DNA from: Purshia tridentata
Taxonomy: Eukaryota; Streptophyta; Magnoliopsida; Rosales; Rosaceae
Assembly (NCBI GenBank): GCA_003254885.1
Contig: QANT01004081.1
Coordinates: forward strand, 1 to 61,190
DNA: 61,190 bases
Reading direction: 5' to 3'
The position numbers and the translations under genes were made by a program. The notes beneath the pieces are model-generated. The model saw nothing but the letters and a program-made list of their open reading frames with translations, made no database searches and was not told the DNA's origin. Positions 36,843 to 47,599 of this stretch are shown here, one piece after another (the stretch's first letter is position 1; the number at the start of each line of letters is the position of its first letter).

Positions 36843-37050
36843 CTTAATTATTATCGTAGTCATAGGCTCACACGTACGTAGAAACTACCTTATACATAGC
36901 TACTACTACTCAGCTTAGCATTCATCTACTTTAAATATTAGCACTGCTACTAGTAGCTTGAACGACTCCATCATTCTCAGTCGAGTTTGAGTCAAGTTGA
37001 GAGACCGTTCAGATGAAGATGGCCGGAGCTAGCAAGCTACAAAATCGATC

Positions 37051-37664
37051 TCAATTGGCAGCCCCAGACTTGTCTGTAGTAGCATTGGCTTCTCCTTTGC
37101 TTTTGTTACCACTGTTGTCGGTCTTTGATGAGCTGCTCAGATCAGAAACATTCCCACTCGTCTGATTAATCTGTCCACCTCTTCCTTTGCTACTCTCTGA
37201 TCTTTTGGGTCCACATCTTCTGATTAAACCAAAGTCGATCAACAGTAACCAAAAAATGAAAAAAAAATTGTTAAAATTAATTTCTCTAACTAATTAATAC
37301 AAATTCATTCTTAATTTGAAGTCGATCTGCGTTTCATAGAAAAACTTACATTATGGAGTGACCAACATTCCTGGCATGCATACGGCCGTGATGAGTCTGC
37401 AGCCTGCATATGGATCAGTACAATAATAAGCTAAAGCAACAGTACGAACATTAATTATTTAGCAAAATAAATGGTCTCTTTTTATTATTTTTAAATTTAT
37501 AAAGACTTAAACATACAAATCAACAATTTCGAAAACGAATTATTAAAGATGACTTACATAATCATCATGGGCTTATGTTGGTAGGACTTGCAACCTGGAA
37601 TTTGGACGGTGGTGGTGGTGATTTTTGGCATCATGATGATAGAGCCACGAATAATTTGAGCCAT
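37051..37664 (-). CDS. Small-gene family member B, unknown function (109 aa)
   Basis: Three exons: 37664-37558, 37403-37350 and 37219-37051, with GT-AG borders and the same phase-2 introns and 54-nt middle exon as gene A; 109 aa. Matching blocks include MAQI at the start, MPKIT, VQIPGCKSYQHKPMM, MLQTHHGRM, RCGPKRSE and a KGEANATTDKS-like tail. The tail is rich in Ser, Asn, Gly and Lys and is predicted to be disordered. No known domain is recognised and no convincing signal peptide is seen. Its promoter (37665-37800) is closely similar to that of gene A, including a TATAAATA box. Function unknown. Confidence 0.75.
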
Positions 37665-37785
37665 GATCGATGATGATCAGCTACCACAACTTGCTTTCAG
37701 CTGATCGATCTTCTGATGAGTAATTTAGAGCTAGCTGGTCAGTTTATTAACTGCATGTGGGTTTTGAAGGAGCATGAAAGTCTGG

Positions 37786-37793
37786 TATTTATA
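37786..37793 (-). promoter_or_regulatory. TATA box of small-gene B
   Basis: TATAAATA on the minus strand about 120 bp upstream of the ATG, in the same sequence context as the TATA box of gene A. Confidence 0.6.
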
Positions 37794-37799
37794 AAACAA

Positions 37800-38900
37800 A
37801 AGTGTTGGAGTGAATATGCATGGCTTCTGGCTCTGTATAGTGGCACAATAATGCAAGTTGTACTAACCTTTCACTCTGCTTTTTCTCCCCCCTTTCTCTT
37901 TTTTCCTATTGGACACATAAAGAGGATAAGCTCTTGTATTGTATGGTACGACTTTGGTTGGAAGCTCTTGTATGGTCTTTATCTAAATCCGTGGAATTTG
38001 CTGATCTGCACTCAAGTTTGATCTCTTTCTTTAAAACAAAAAGAATAGTTGTTCAAAAATTGTATATTATTTTAGGATAAATGCCTTTTCTAATTTAAAA
38101 GCGTTAAACATTTATCAAATATATGATCTAGAAATTTTTTTAAATAATTGGTGACATGATATAATGCTAATATAATATATGTATTAATATGTAAAATTCT
38201 AAATCCTAAATCATATTTTTAAAAAGTAATACCAACGTGCACATAGCATACCAGTTGTTAAGTGACGTTCCTAAGTTTCATTCGACACAAAGCAATCTAT
38301 ACACACACACACACGTAGATACGTATTTATAGATGAAACTAGTAGTGAAACAAAATTAAAGATGTACAAAAGAAAATTAAAGTTGATGGAAAGTTAATAT
38401 TTCAATAATTAAATATTATTCAATGAGATGAGAGATATTTTGTCATGACTCATGCAATAATATAATTAATTGAAAAGGTAATATCATTGTAAGGATTGAT
38501 CCTCGATCTATGTGCGCGCTTTGGTTAGCCTGTCTTTGTTCTTGGCTCGTCTAGATGCGTCTAAAATTGATCCAAGGCATACTCGCTAGCCTAGCCTAGT
38601 GGTGAGAGAAACACAATTACCCTAACTTTTCAAGCTATTTTTTTTTTTAATTTGCAAATAAGTGATAACTAATAATTTAGAGCCGCCAAAAAGGAAGTTA
38701 TTTGAGTCTACTTTTAAGAGAGAAATAAGATTAATTCGACATGGGTACCCACCAGAAATTGACTGTGTCTGCCACTATACATACCATTTTTATTAATCTC
38801 TGTGCATCCAACAAGGTTTTGACGACCAAAAAAAGAAAGAACAACTTTGACCATTGATTCAAATGATGAGTCATACTCTACTCTAATGCTTAATATTTTA
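37800..38900. other. Intergenic between small-gene B and the family relic
   Basis: AT-rich sequence with no supported gene. Parts of 38820-38880 (a TTGACCATTGATTC stretch and CATACTCTACTC) resemble 39545-39605, suggesting that the local duplications extend beyond the genes. Confidence 0.5.
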
Positions 38901-38904
38901 GGGT

Positions 38905-39180
38905 TCATATTCCAGCTTTATTAACATTTATTTGAGCCATATGATGGTCAGCGACTCAGCATAATATATATTATGTTTGAAGAAATGAACCTTCTTTCTG
39001 ATTCAGTAATTTTAGAGTCAGTTTATTTTTATTACTGTATGTGGGTTCTAATTAAAGTGAGCATAAAAGTCTAGTATTTATTAAGAGGGGTGAATATGCA
39101 AGTTGTTACTAGCTGTACATTTTATTATGCTAGCTTTTTCACCCAGCTTTCTTCATTATTGTTTTTCTCTCTTTTGGATA
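38905..39180 (-). pseudogene. Relic of the small-gene family (start codon and promoter only)
   Basis: The block at about 38995-39180 matches the promoters of genes A and B (AATTTTAGAG, GTCAGTTTATT, GTATGTGGGT, AAAGTCTAGTATTTATT, CTTTTTCACCC). In place of the TATA box it has AATAAATA (minus strand, 39075-39082). An ATGGCTCAAATA start at 38940 encodes only MAQI plus seven residues before a TGA. No downstream exon was found. Confidence 0.6.
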
Positions 39181-39669
39181 TATATACAAGCAGATATATA
39201 ATTGTCTTGCATGTATTGTCTTTATATACAATATCCTTCTTTACATTCAGTCATTCAGTGATTACCCTCATTAATAGTTTCTCGATAATTCCAAGCCTCA
39301 ATTTCTTAATTAATTTCCTGGTAGTTTAGATCGAGCAGGTAAACATGAATTTTTTCGGGTCTAGATCTGCTTATAAGACAAAAATAGGACTTCACGTAGG
39401 CTCTGTCTACCACTTACCCTACATTATATTTCCATGAAAGCTCAAATGGAATTGACTTGAATCCATCAATATATAATAATGTGTTATTGTTCACACTGCA
39501 TGTGACTCTACTTAATTAGTCAATTTTGAACGACGTGTGCATGCAAGACTTTGACGGCTAGAATTGACCGTTGATTAGTTCATGAGTCAATACGTACTCT
39601 ACTCACTATGTGTATATATATTGCTTTACATTAATTTTAGCCTTGTTTTACTTTTTCATAGTTCATAGT

Positions 39670-40350
39670 GTATGTTAACTATGCTTTGCTTATGTGGTGA
39701 TCACTATGGCATGGATTAATTATTATTGTAAGGGAAAAGAAGACGAGAAACATGGTTGGTGGTAACCAATCAAAGTTGCTAGCAACCATCAATAATGATG
39801 AATACCATCATGCCAAAAATGATCAATTAAAATTAATCCACAACTTAGAAGAATCGCCACTAAATCCACTTGGGGCCCTTATGTTTTAGTAAACAAATAG
39901 GTTGCGATTCACGTGGGATGGCTATTTAGTTTCCACATTGGGCTCTAAAACTTTCCCTCCCACATTTTTCATGCCTAGGGCTAGGGGTAGCTTGCTTATG
40001 TGGCGATCACTATGGAATGGATTAATAATTACTTAATAATACAATAATACTATGCAATGAAGAGGCAAAAGGGAAGATAAGAGACACGCATGCATGGTTA
40101 AAGTAACGACTTTCTTTTTTTTTTTTGGTCAAAAAAAAAAGTAGCAACGATAATATACAAAAATTAATCCACATGCAATTAACTTGGAAGAATATTTAAT
40201 TAAGCGATTAATTTGCTCTAAAATAAGATTGATATATCATATAGGGAATCGCCATTGGATCCACATTGGGCCCTTAAGTACTTAATTAAAAGAACTGTGT
40301 ACGAAGGAAAGGTTATGATGATTCACGTGGGATGGCTATTTAATTAGCTT
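39670..40350. repeat. Diverged tandem duplication between relic and gene C
   Basis: The left copy is about 39690-39930 and the right copy about 39990-40350. Shared blocks are TTATGTGG.GATCACTATGG, AAAATTAATCCACA, GAATCGCCA, CCACTTGGGGCCCTTA (CCACATTGGGCCCTTA) and ATTCACGTGGGATGGCTATT. The copies differ by indels, so the event is old. Confidence 0.75.
40100..40150 (-). mobile_element. Probable poly(T)-GGTC micro-insertion with imperfect repeats
   Basis: AAAGTAACGA (about 40100) and AAAGTAGCAACGA (about 40138) flank a T-run followed by GGTC and an A-run. The direct repeat is imperfect, so this is weaker than the other cases. Confidence 0.4.
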
Positions 40351-40999
40351 AGATCTCTTCACTATACTAAAAGAATTTCTTATTTTATTTTGTTTGGAAT
40401 AAATGCCTCAAAGACATTTATTCAGTTCTCTCATTCTTCTAGAACTTTTTAAAGTTCGTCCCCAAATACATATTTTTTATTGCGCAATATTACGTGTGTG
40501 TATATATATATATATGATGGATGTCTAAATTGAGAATGAACTTGCAGTTGTTGAATAATCTAGTTGAAAGAGTAAGTCATATATAGAATTATTCGTACAG
40601 TACACCCAAATTTGATCCCCTCTCACTCCAAACTAAAAAGATAATAATAATAATTGGGAACAAAATTTGTATATATAAAAAGTTTTCCTTCAATAGAATC
40701 ATATTTGGTTAAAATGTGAGTTATTTTGGCTGGGGTCTAAATTGACCATATGAATTCTCTCAACATAGATGATACAACAACAAATGCATTTTCTTTTTCT
40801 TGATACAGAAAATATAAAGAAATATTATTAATTAAAAAGAAAGGTACGTGATGATCGATCAAGTACATAATCATGTGCTAAAAAGACATCCAGCCATATA
40901 TATGCTTAGACTATGATCATCATACACTATACATATTACAACTACGTACAGCTAGGGATTCCTGGACTGTAGATTAATTAATCAATAACCATGCATGCA

Positions 41000-41553
41000 T
41001 TAATCAGTAGAATCAGTAGTCTTGGTTGTATTATTAGCATCATTAACAACAATGTTTCCTGCATTTGTTTTCTCATCTTCTCCATTCAAGCCCATCACTT
41101 GATCTGTTCTCAAACTCCTGTCAGTGACTCTAAGTACCTGGTTGATTTGTGGAGGGCTCCCTCTACTGATACTTGACCTTCTAGGCGCTGCAGCACATTT
41201 TCTGAAATCTCAAACAAATTAACATTAATTCTTAATATCAGTATATATACAGTGTAATAAGTATACGTGTAATATTATATATATGTTCACTAACATATAT
41301 GGGGAAGAAATCCTGCAAAATTCGTCTAATTTATCAAATGCAAATAACTTAATTATCAGACTTGAAAGAAGAGAAAGATTAATATATCTTGCATAATGTT
41401 GGGGAATACATGCAAATTAAGTACTAGATCGAAGAAGCTATTAACTCACATTATCACTGGAGTCTTATTATTCTGCAGGGTGCAGGGCTTGGAGTTGATG
41501 GGCATTTGGAGAATGGTGATCTTTGGCATGAAGCTACTAACTAGAGCCATCAT
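41000..41553 (-). CDS. Small-gene family member C, unknown function (about 101 aa)
   Basis: A diverged member with two clear exons: 41553-41450 (MMAL..., MPKIT, phase-2 donor) and 41201-41000 (KCAAAPRRSS..., stop TAA); 101 aa. It keeps the N-terminal MPKIT, the phase-2 junction, the Cys plus basic patch (CAAAPRRS against CGPKRS) and a hydrophilic tail ending in Asn/Thr/Asp repeats. The 54-nt His-rich exon of A and B is not present. An 18-nt in-phase segment at about 41293-41310 with an AG before and GT after could be a shrunken middle exon. The second Met (41550) aligns with the A/B start. A TATAAAT motif lies at 41680-41686. Function unknown. Confidence 0.65.
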
Positions 41554-42441
41554 ATATGTGATGAATTAATGTAGAGATTAATTTTTTCTTTGTTTTGCAG
41601 AAGAATTAATTTGCTCGATCAATAACCAAAGCCTAAAACGTACCCTCTTGTGAGATCTAACTATAGGGACCATGGTTCGATTTATAAGCTGTCTGGTGAC
41701 TCTTTTCTCCAGGTGGTCAAACTGAGACAGCTAAGAAGCAAACACCCAACAAATTCTAAAAAATTAAAAAGAGAATTTTCTGGTAACTTTATTGATAAAA
41801 TACTCAAACGAGTACCTCAGGGTTGTGTACATTTGTAATGAATTATTGAGATTTGGGATGTCAGGCATATATTCCTTTTTGGGTTTTCCTTTGTCCATAT
41901 GGACCTGGGTATGATTTCAATCTCGGACTTGGGAAACTACTGGAGGCTCATTCTTCACGTCGATTATATTTTATAGCTTACAAGATATATTATTATTATT
42001 ATTATTTTGGTTGAATGAGGGCCAAAGGCCCAAACTGACAAAAAACCAACATGGGCCTGGCTTTGTCGTAAAACGATCCAATAATAATCTGAGCATTTTT
42101 TTTTTGGTCAATAATCTGAGCAGTTTTTGACTCGACCTTTTTGTTGGTTTTTCCTTTACGTAACCAAACCACCTCACCGTCCTCGTCCCAAATTGCCGTA
42201 CTACTGACTACAGAGCTCACCTCGACAGTTGCAAACTCCAAACCACACATTTATTTCATTTCAACCAATTCCTCCTCCATGCCAAGGCCACAGCCGCGTC
42301 TTTCTCAAAATGCCCTCCAACTTCCTCGCTAATCCCACCTCGACCACTACCCCTACATCCAACACTTCCGAGTCCACCTCCAACAACACCCAAAACGACG
42401 CCGTATCAGTCTCCTCCTCCTCCTCTTCTGCTTCCAAGGAG
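41554..42441. other. Divergent intergenic region between gene C and gamma-glutamyl hydrolase
   Basis: Shared promoter space of two divergent genes. It holds one perfect micro-insertion (42083-42122). From about 42180 the base composition turns C-rich, as in a 5' leader or coding start; in-frame ATGs at 42229 and 42310 could extend the next protein. Confidence 0.6.
42083..42122 (-). mobile_element. Micro-insertion TTTTTTTTTTGGTC in a 13-bp target duplication
   Basis: AATAATCTGAGCA at 42083-42095 is repeated exactly at 42110-42122. Only 14 bases, ten T plus GGTC, lie between. This is the cleanest example of the class in the window. Confidence 0.75.
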
Positions 42442-45400
42442 ATGTGGAACTACCTCTGGATTCCCTTCCTAATCTCCTTGTCCAAGGAGCTGAGCTTGGC
42501 CAGGGCCCAGTCGCCGATTCTCTTCCCGAGTCAACTCGAACTCGGCCCCTCCTCCGACTCGTCCTCGCCCAGGTGTACGGCTCTCGACCCCAAGCTCAAT
42601 TACCGGCCGGTGATCGGCATCCTTAGCCACCCCGGCGACGGCGCCTCTGGTCGCCTCAGCAACGCCTCCACCGCCTCCTACATCGCCGCTTCCTACGTCA
42701 AGTTCGTCGAATCGGCCGGCGCTCGTGTTATTCCTCTCATCTACAACGAGCCTCCCGATGTTCTTTTCCAGGTCATCACTATAAATTAATTAAATTTTCA
42801 ATATTTATTTTTTAATTCTTTTATAATCTGCTAGTGTTAATGGGTTTGAGCTGTTTGGAGAAGTTGCTTCTTTGTTAGCTTTTTGGAGAATTAACGCAAA
42901 AGCTGCTTTGCAAAGATGGTACTTTTTCACTTTATGTGTTGAGTTAATTTTACTCTTACTCAGAAAAAGGTCTTAGCTTTTCAAAGTCCATAACACGTAC
43001 CAAAATTTAGCCTATATTTTGTATTGGCTGTTTTAGCTGGAGAAACAGCACTAGAAAAGACGACACTTTTCACTACCCGGGCCAAAAGAGTCGAAAGCAA
43101 GCTATTTGTACTGGCATTTCTAATCAAAAGCTAAAGTTGGTCTTTGTGATTATTGTTATTGCAGCACTAAGGTATAAACTGTCCTCTCCCAGTGATTTTT
43201 TTTGTGTTGCTTACAATATACCACTGCATTGCAGAAGCTCAATTTGGTCAATGGCGTGCTTTTCACTGGAGGCTGGGCTAAAAGTGGTTTATACTATGAC
43301 ATTGTTGACAGAATATTTCAGGTTATTATTATACACTGTTTGCAATAGTTTTAGTGCATGATGATCGATATACAATACACAGTGGTTTGTGCTGCGTTAT
43401 TTTTCATGCACATATAGCCCTGCCTTGCCCTGCAGCCCAATTAAATCACAATTTATATTCTGTTTGGGATAGTTTATTTGCTTTTACGAAGAATTTTTCT
43501 GTGCTTATGATCTATCTCTTATCTGCTTTTTGCAGAAAATTTTAGAGAAGAATGACGCTGGAGACCATTTTCCATTATACGCCATCTGCTTAGGTTTTGA
43601 ACTTCTAACAATGATCATCAGTAGGGTAATCTATCCACCTCATAATTCACCATTTTTCCAACAGCATTCAGTCTCTTGTCTTTCAAATTGCATTTGTTTC
43701 ACCTTTTTAAATGCACACATGTCTAACTAGCCGCTTCCAATGATCAAAGCAGTCAATTTTTTAATTTCCAATGGTGCTTTAAATGTTTCAATTGTTAAAA
43801 GAAGTAAAGCCAGATGACTGCCTCTTATATGCACAATCATATACCCTAAACTAATTACTACATGTATGTTATTCCTGCTTTTGTGAATTGCCTTTCTTGG
43901 TTTCTTAGGTTGGCATAAAACTTTAGACAATTAGAAACGCACTACTTAATGAGCTAGGTAAAGCTGCATTCAACATTGAAATTTTGGAATGATATTGTTC
44001 AAATCCTTTTCTTTAATTTAACTAATTTTCATGGTAGTTATGTCAATTAGAGGTAGTATTGTTTAAAACTTTTGATTTTTTTATCGTTATAGATGTCTCA
44101 GTAATTCCTCTTGATATAGTTTTCTTGATTTTATGAATTGATCACTTTCTTTCTTTCTTCATAATAGAACAAGAACATTCTTGAGTCATTCAGTGCAACA
44201 GATATGGCGTCAACTTTACAATTTACTGAGAACACAAATATTGAAGGAACTGTGTTTCAAAGGTATGCGACTTCCGATTCCTCATCTCTGTTTGATATTC
44301 AGTGGGTTGTATGAGTTGCCTTCTGTATCATATTTGTTACTTATAAGATTTATTTCGATACAGAAGTTTCTGCGTTACTGTATATCTAGGCTTATTTAAC
44401 TTCTGCAGCCACTAAAATAAGAACATTCTTTTGCAGATTTCCTCAAGACTTGCTTAGGAAGTTGAGTACAGATTGTCTTGTTATGCAAAACCACCGTGTG
44501 AGTACTAATCTAGAGTGTTTCATTATGATTCTGAGTTTTGGTCAATCATTTGAAAGCTTGATGAGAAAATGACTGATTTGAGAATGTCTTATATTATGAT
44601 ATTGTTAAATGTTATTGAGACAATAGTTTCATTCCTTCTGTTCCTTGAATACTGAATTTTAGTTTTCAAGCTGTTTTAAATATATATGATATACTTATGC
44701 TTACAAGGAAAAGAATAGGTTTTCTAAATTAACCCAAGTTTTGATAATTCAATGCTACAGTATGGTATCTCACCAGAGAGGTTGCAGGAGAACCGTAATC
44801 TGTCAAGTTTCTTTAAGGTCTTGACAACTAGTACTGATGAAGATGATAAGGTACTGAATGTAACTGTCTTGTTAAGTTATGTGTGTCATCAAGTCATGAC
44901 ACATTTCTCTGGATTCAATTTTCAAAATTTTTTTATTCCGTTGAAGATTCTAATTTTTGTAGTAACACTAATACCAGGTCTATGTCTCCACAGTACATGC
45001 ATATAGCTATCCTGTGACTGCCTTCCAATGGCATCCAGAGGTATTGGTGTAATATTGTTCAGTCTTTTATTTATATGTTACTATTAATCTTAATGTAGCA
45101 ATGCAAGCAACAGAGCAATAACACTGTTTGAAAATGGAAACATCTTGAGGCTCTTCTTTTAATATGTGCCTTAAATGATCTTTGTTATAAATAATAAAAT
45201 GCAGTAGGAGTAAAACTCACAACCTTGCGAGGAGAAGCTATTATTGTGGAATCATGAATTATTAAATTTTGCTTAATTAACAATTATTTTATGAAAGCTC
45301 TAAGGCAAAGAACACAACAATTGTTTTCCACTGACAATTGCAATATTGCTATGTTTGCAGTCCACGAAAAAATTTAGTACTTATTACTGTTTAACTTATG

Positions 45401-46390
45401 AAAGTTGCAACTTGCAACAGATAAATTGTGCACGCCGTACAAATTAAGTGAATAATAGTGAATGAAGATAAATGATATAGAAATAACTAAAGTTTGTATC
45501 TAAAGTCATCAAATAGCTACTATATATTTATATATATTAAAAAAAAAAGCCAGCACGTAGCTTGGTGGATGTCTTGATTGGTCGATCTAACATTGTATTA
45601 AAGCTTTGCTCATCTTGTTTCTTATGTGCAAAATTGTTCCCTTGGTGGATATCTTGTGTTTATTTATATATTGGACCTGTTGCCGATGCCACTGGATCTG
45701 TTTGAAATATGAGAAGACTAACTAAATACAATACAGAAAAATGCTTTTGAATGGGGCTTACCTATGATTCCACACTCCGAGGATGCCATTCAAGTGACGC
45801 AGCACATTGCAAACTTTTTAGTCAGGTTAGGCCCCATGTTTTATCCTTCTGTATCTATCTTTTAGCTGTACGTGAATTTTTGTTTTTGAACTTTGGTTGA
45901 CATGGTGAGAGCACTCTCTTAGGGAGGAGGAGAGCATGTGACAGAGAATGATGTTGAAACTTTAGGTTTAGACAACTGCATTATCAGCTTTTAAATATAA
46001 TAGCAGCCATAACTAATATAACAATTTTCCAAGGTGCCATGTCATATTTTAGAATATAACCTAGGTTACTAACTACCAGAAAAAGCACCAGGTTTATTCA
46101 AACCAGAATGGTAGCAAAGTTGAAACTTGCTCCAATTTTGAATTTATGATGCAGTGAGGCAAGGAAGTCATTAAACAGGCCACTGGTGCGGAAAGTCCTT
46201 GACAATTTAATCTACAATTACAGCCCAACTTATTGTGGGAAGGCTGGGTAAGCCAAAGTGCCCTTGAGAATGCGTTACTGTTTGGATTTGTGCATGAATT
46301 CATTAACCTAATTGTCATATGCTTTCTGATTGTAGGAAGGGATACGATGAAGTTTACATCTTCACACAACCTTCGATTGCAAATTTGTAA
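42442..46390 (+). CDS. GGH: Gamma-glutamyl hydrolase (folate polyglutamate hydrolase)
   Basis: Removes gamma-glutamate residues from folyl polyglutamates, in the vacuole in plants. Ten exons encode 350 aa: 42442-42771, 43235-43321, 43536-43625, 44168-44262, 44437-44497, 44761-44850, 44978-45040, 45737-45825, 46155-46247, 46336-46390. All are GT-AG and in phase. Peptidase C26 features are complete: YRPVIGILSHPGDGASGR, LFTGGWAKSGLYYD, the nucleophile Cys157 in YAICLGFE, His270 and Glu272 in QWHPE, and the C-terminal YDEVYIFTQ. MWNYLWIPFLISL begins a signal peptide and matches the usual family start, hence 42442. Earlier in-frame ATGs at 42310 and 42229 would add 44 or 71 Ser/Thr-rich residues and hide the signal peptide. 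Confidence 0.93.
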
Positions 46391-47599
46391 ATCGAACTTG
46401 TACATGGAAATTGTTATGGACAATGAAAGTGGAAATATTGTAACTGTTTGGAGTGTAAACATTGTATTTATAAGACAGTGGCACTCTCATGAGTGGTGTG
46501 GATACCTATTTAGGCCACCCGATTATTTATAAATATAATTAGTACCATAGTGTTGGCTGCAATATTATTGCACAGCTTGCATGTAGAATTGGAACACTTT
46601 CTTGAGCTATCTGTTACAACTCTATCTCTGCCACTTTCTTGGCAACATGATGAAGCATATTATTATCTTACAATACAAATGTCTGATTGGGTCTAAATCT
46701 AATCTATGGAGTAGTCTTTTCTGACATGGTATCAGTCGGACACGTATACAAGAATCATTTGTTGGAAGAAAAAATAAAAGAAAATCATGTACACTTGTCA
46801 GAATGTGATTTGTTGGTATAAAGGAATCAGGAATGATTCTCGGAATAAATCACACATATAAGTGAATCCAACTTCTGATCACATTAATCTCATTGGATAC
46901 AGCAATCAATAATTTTGAAACGTCTGCAACCTATATGAGACTTGAAAAAAATTTTGTTGATGATATGAACTGATCATTTTGTGAATCAATTTTCTATTAG
47001 AGAGATGACTTGTGAAAAATAGTTTGGAGAAATTTTTAGGTGTTACTATTATATTGTTATGTGATGATACTAATGCATGTGTTATAGAGGATGAGTTTAT
47101 ATTTTTAAGATTTAATATCTAACATACAAGTGTTATAATATAAGTTGAGATGATTTCAATATTATTATTTATGACCAGTTTGTCACCGTTTTTTAAGAAG
47201 CATTTTTATTCAGCAATGCTTCTACTAAAAGCACTTTTGCTCAATAATATTTTTATAAGAAGTGAGTCTGCTTAAAGCACTAGGAATTGCTTTCTAAAGA
47301 AGCACGTCTCAAAAAACTCACTTAAAAATTAAAAACGTTTTTATAACTTAAAATACTAAAAACAGTGCCAAATTGGAAATCATAATTACACGTGTCTATT
47401 CATTCAGCACGTGCACATCCGATGTCGTTGATGACTCAAAGCCAAAACGCAGAGAATGGCGGGAAAAGAAGTGGGCTTTGGGAGGGAAAGTCACTAAAAG
47501 ATCTATTTTTTACGGCCTTTATTTGTTCTTCTCGTTTGTTATTCTTAAATCTTAGCGAGACTCAGAGACCCTAATTTAAAAAAAAAAAAATAAAAAAAT
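46391..47599. other. Intergenic: GGH 3' UTR and POLD3 promoter
   Basis: No gene. ACATGGTATCAG at about 46727-46738 resembles a copia LTR end with a degraded primer-binding site. The final 200 bases form the POLD3 promoter and carry an E2F-type site. Confidence 0.6.
47459..47466. promoter_or_regulatory. E2F-type site upstream of POLD3
   Basis: GCGGGAAA is the reverse complement of TTTCCCGC, a perfect match to the TTTSSCGC E2F consensus. It lies about 135 bp upstream of the POLD3 start codon, where S-phase genes usually carry it. Confidence 0.55.

Larger units (their letters stand above)
33554..37050. other. Intergenic region between small genes A and B
   Basis: No gene is supported. The left part, to about 33700, is the promoter of gene A and matches the promoter of gene B. 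The rest is AT-rich with copia-type LTR debris and GA/TA microsatellites, listed separately. Confidence 0.6.

Noticed and set aside
32283..37664. Secretory signal peptide at the start of small genes A and B
   Set aside because: The N-terminus has repeated Met/Ile but is broken by Lys, Gln and Pro before any hydrophobic run long enough for a signal peptide.
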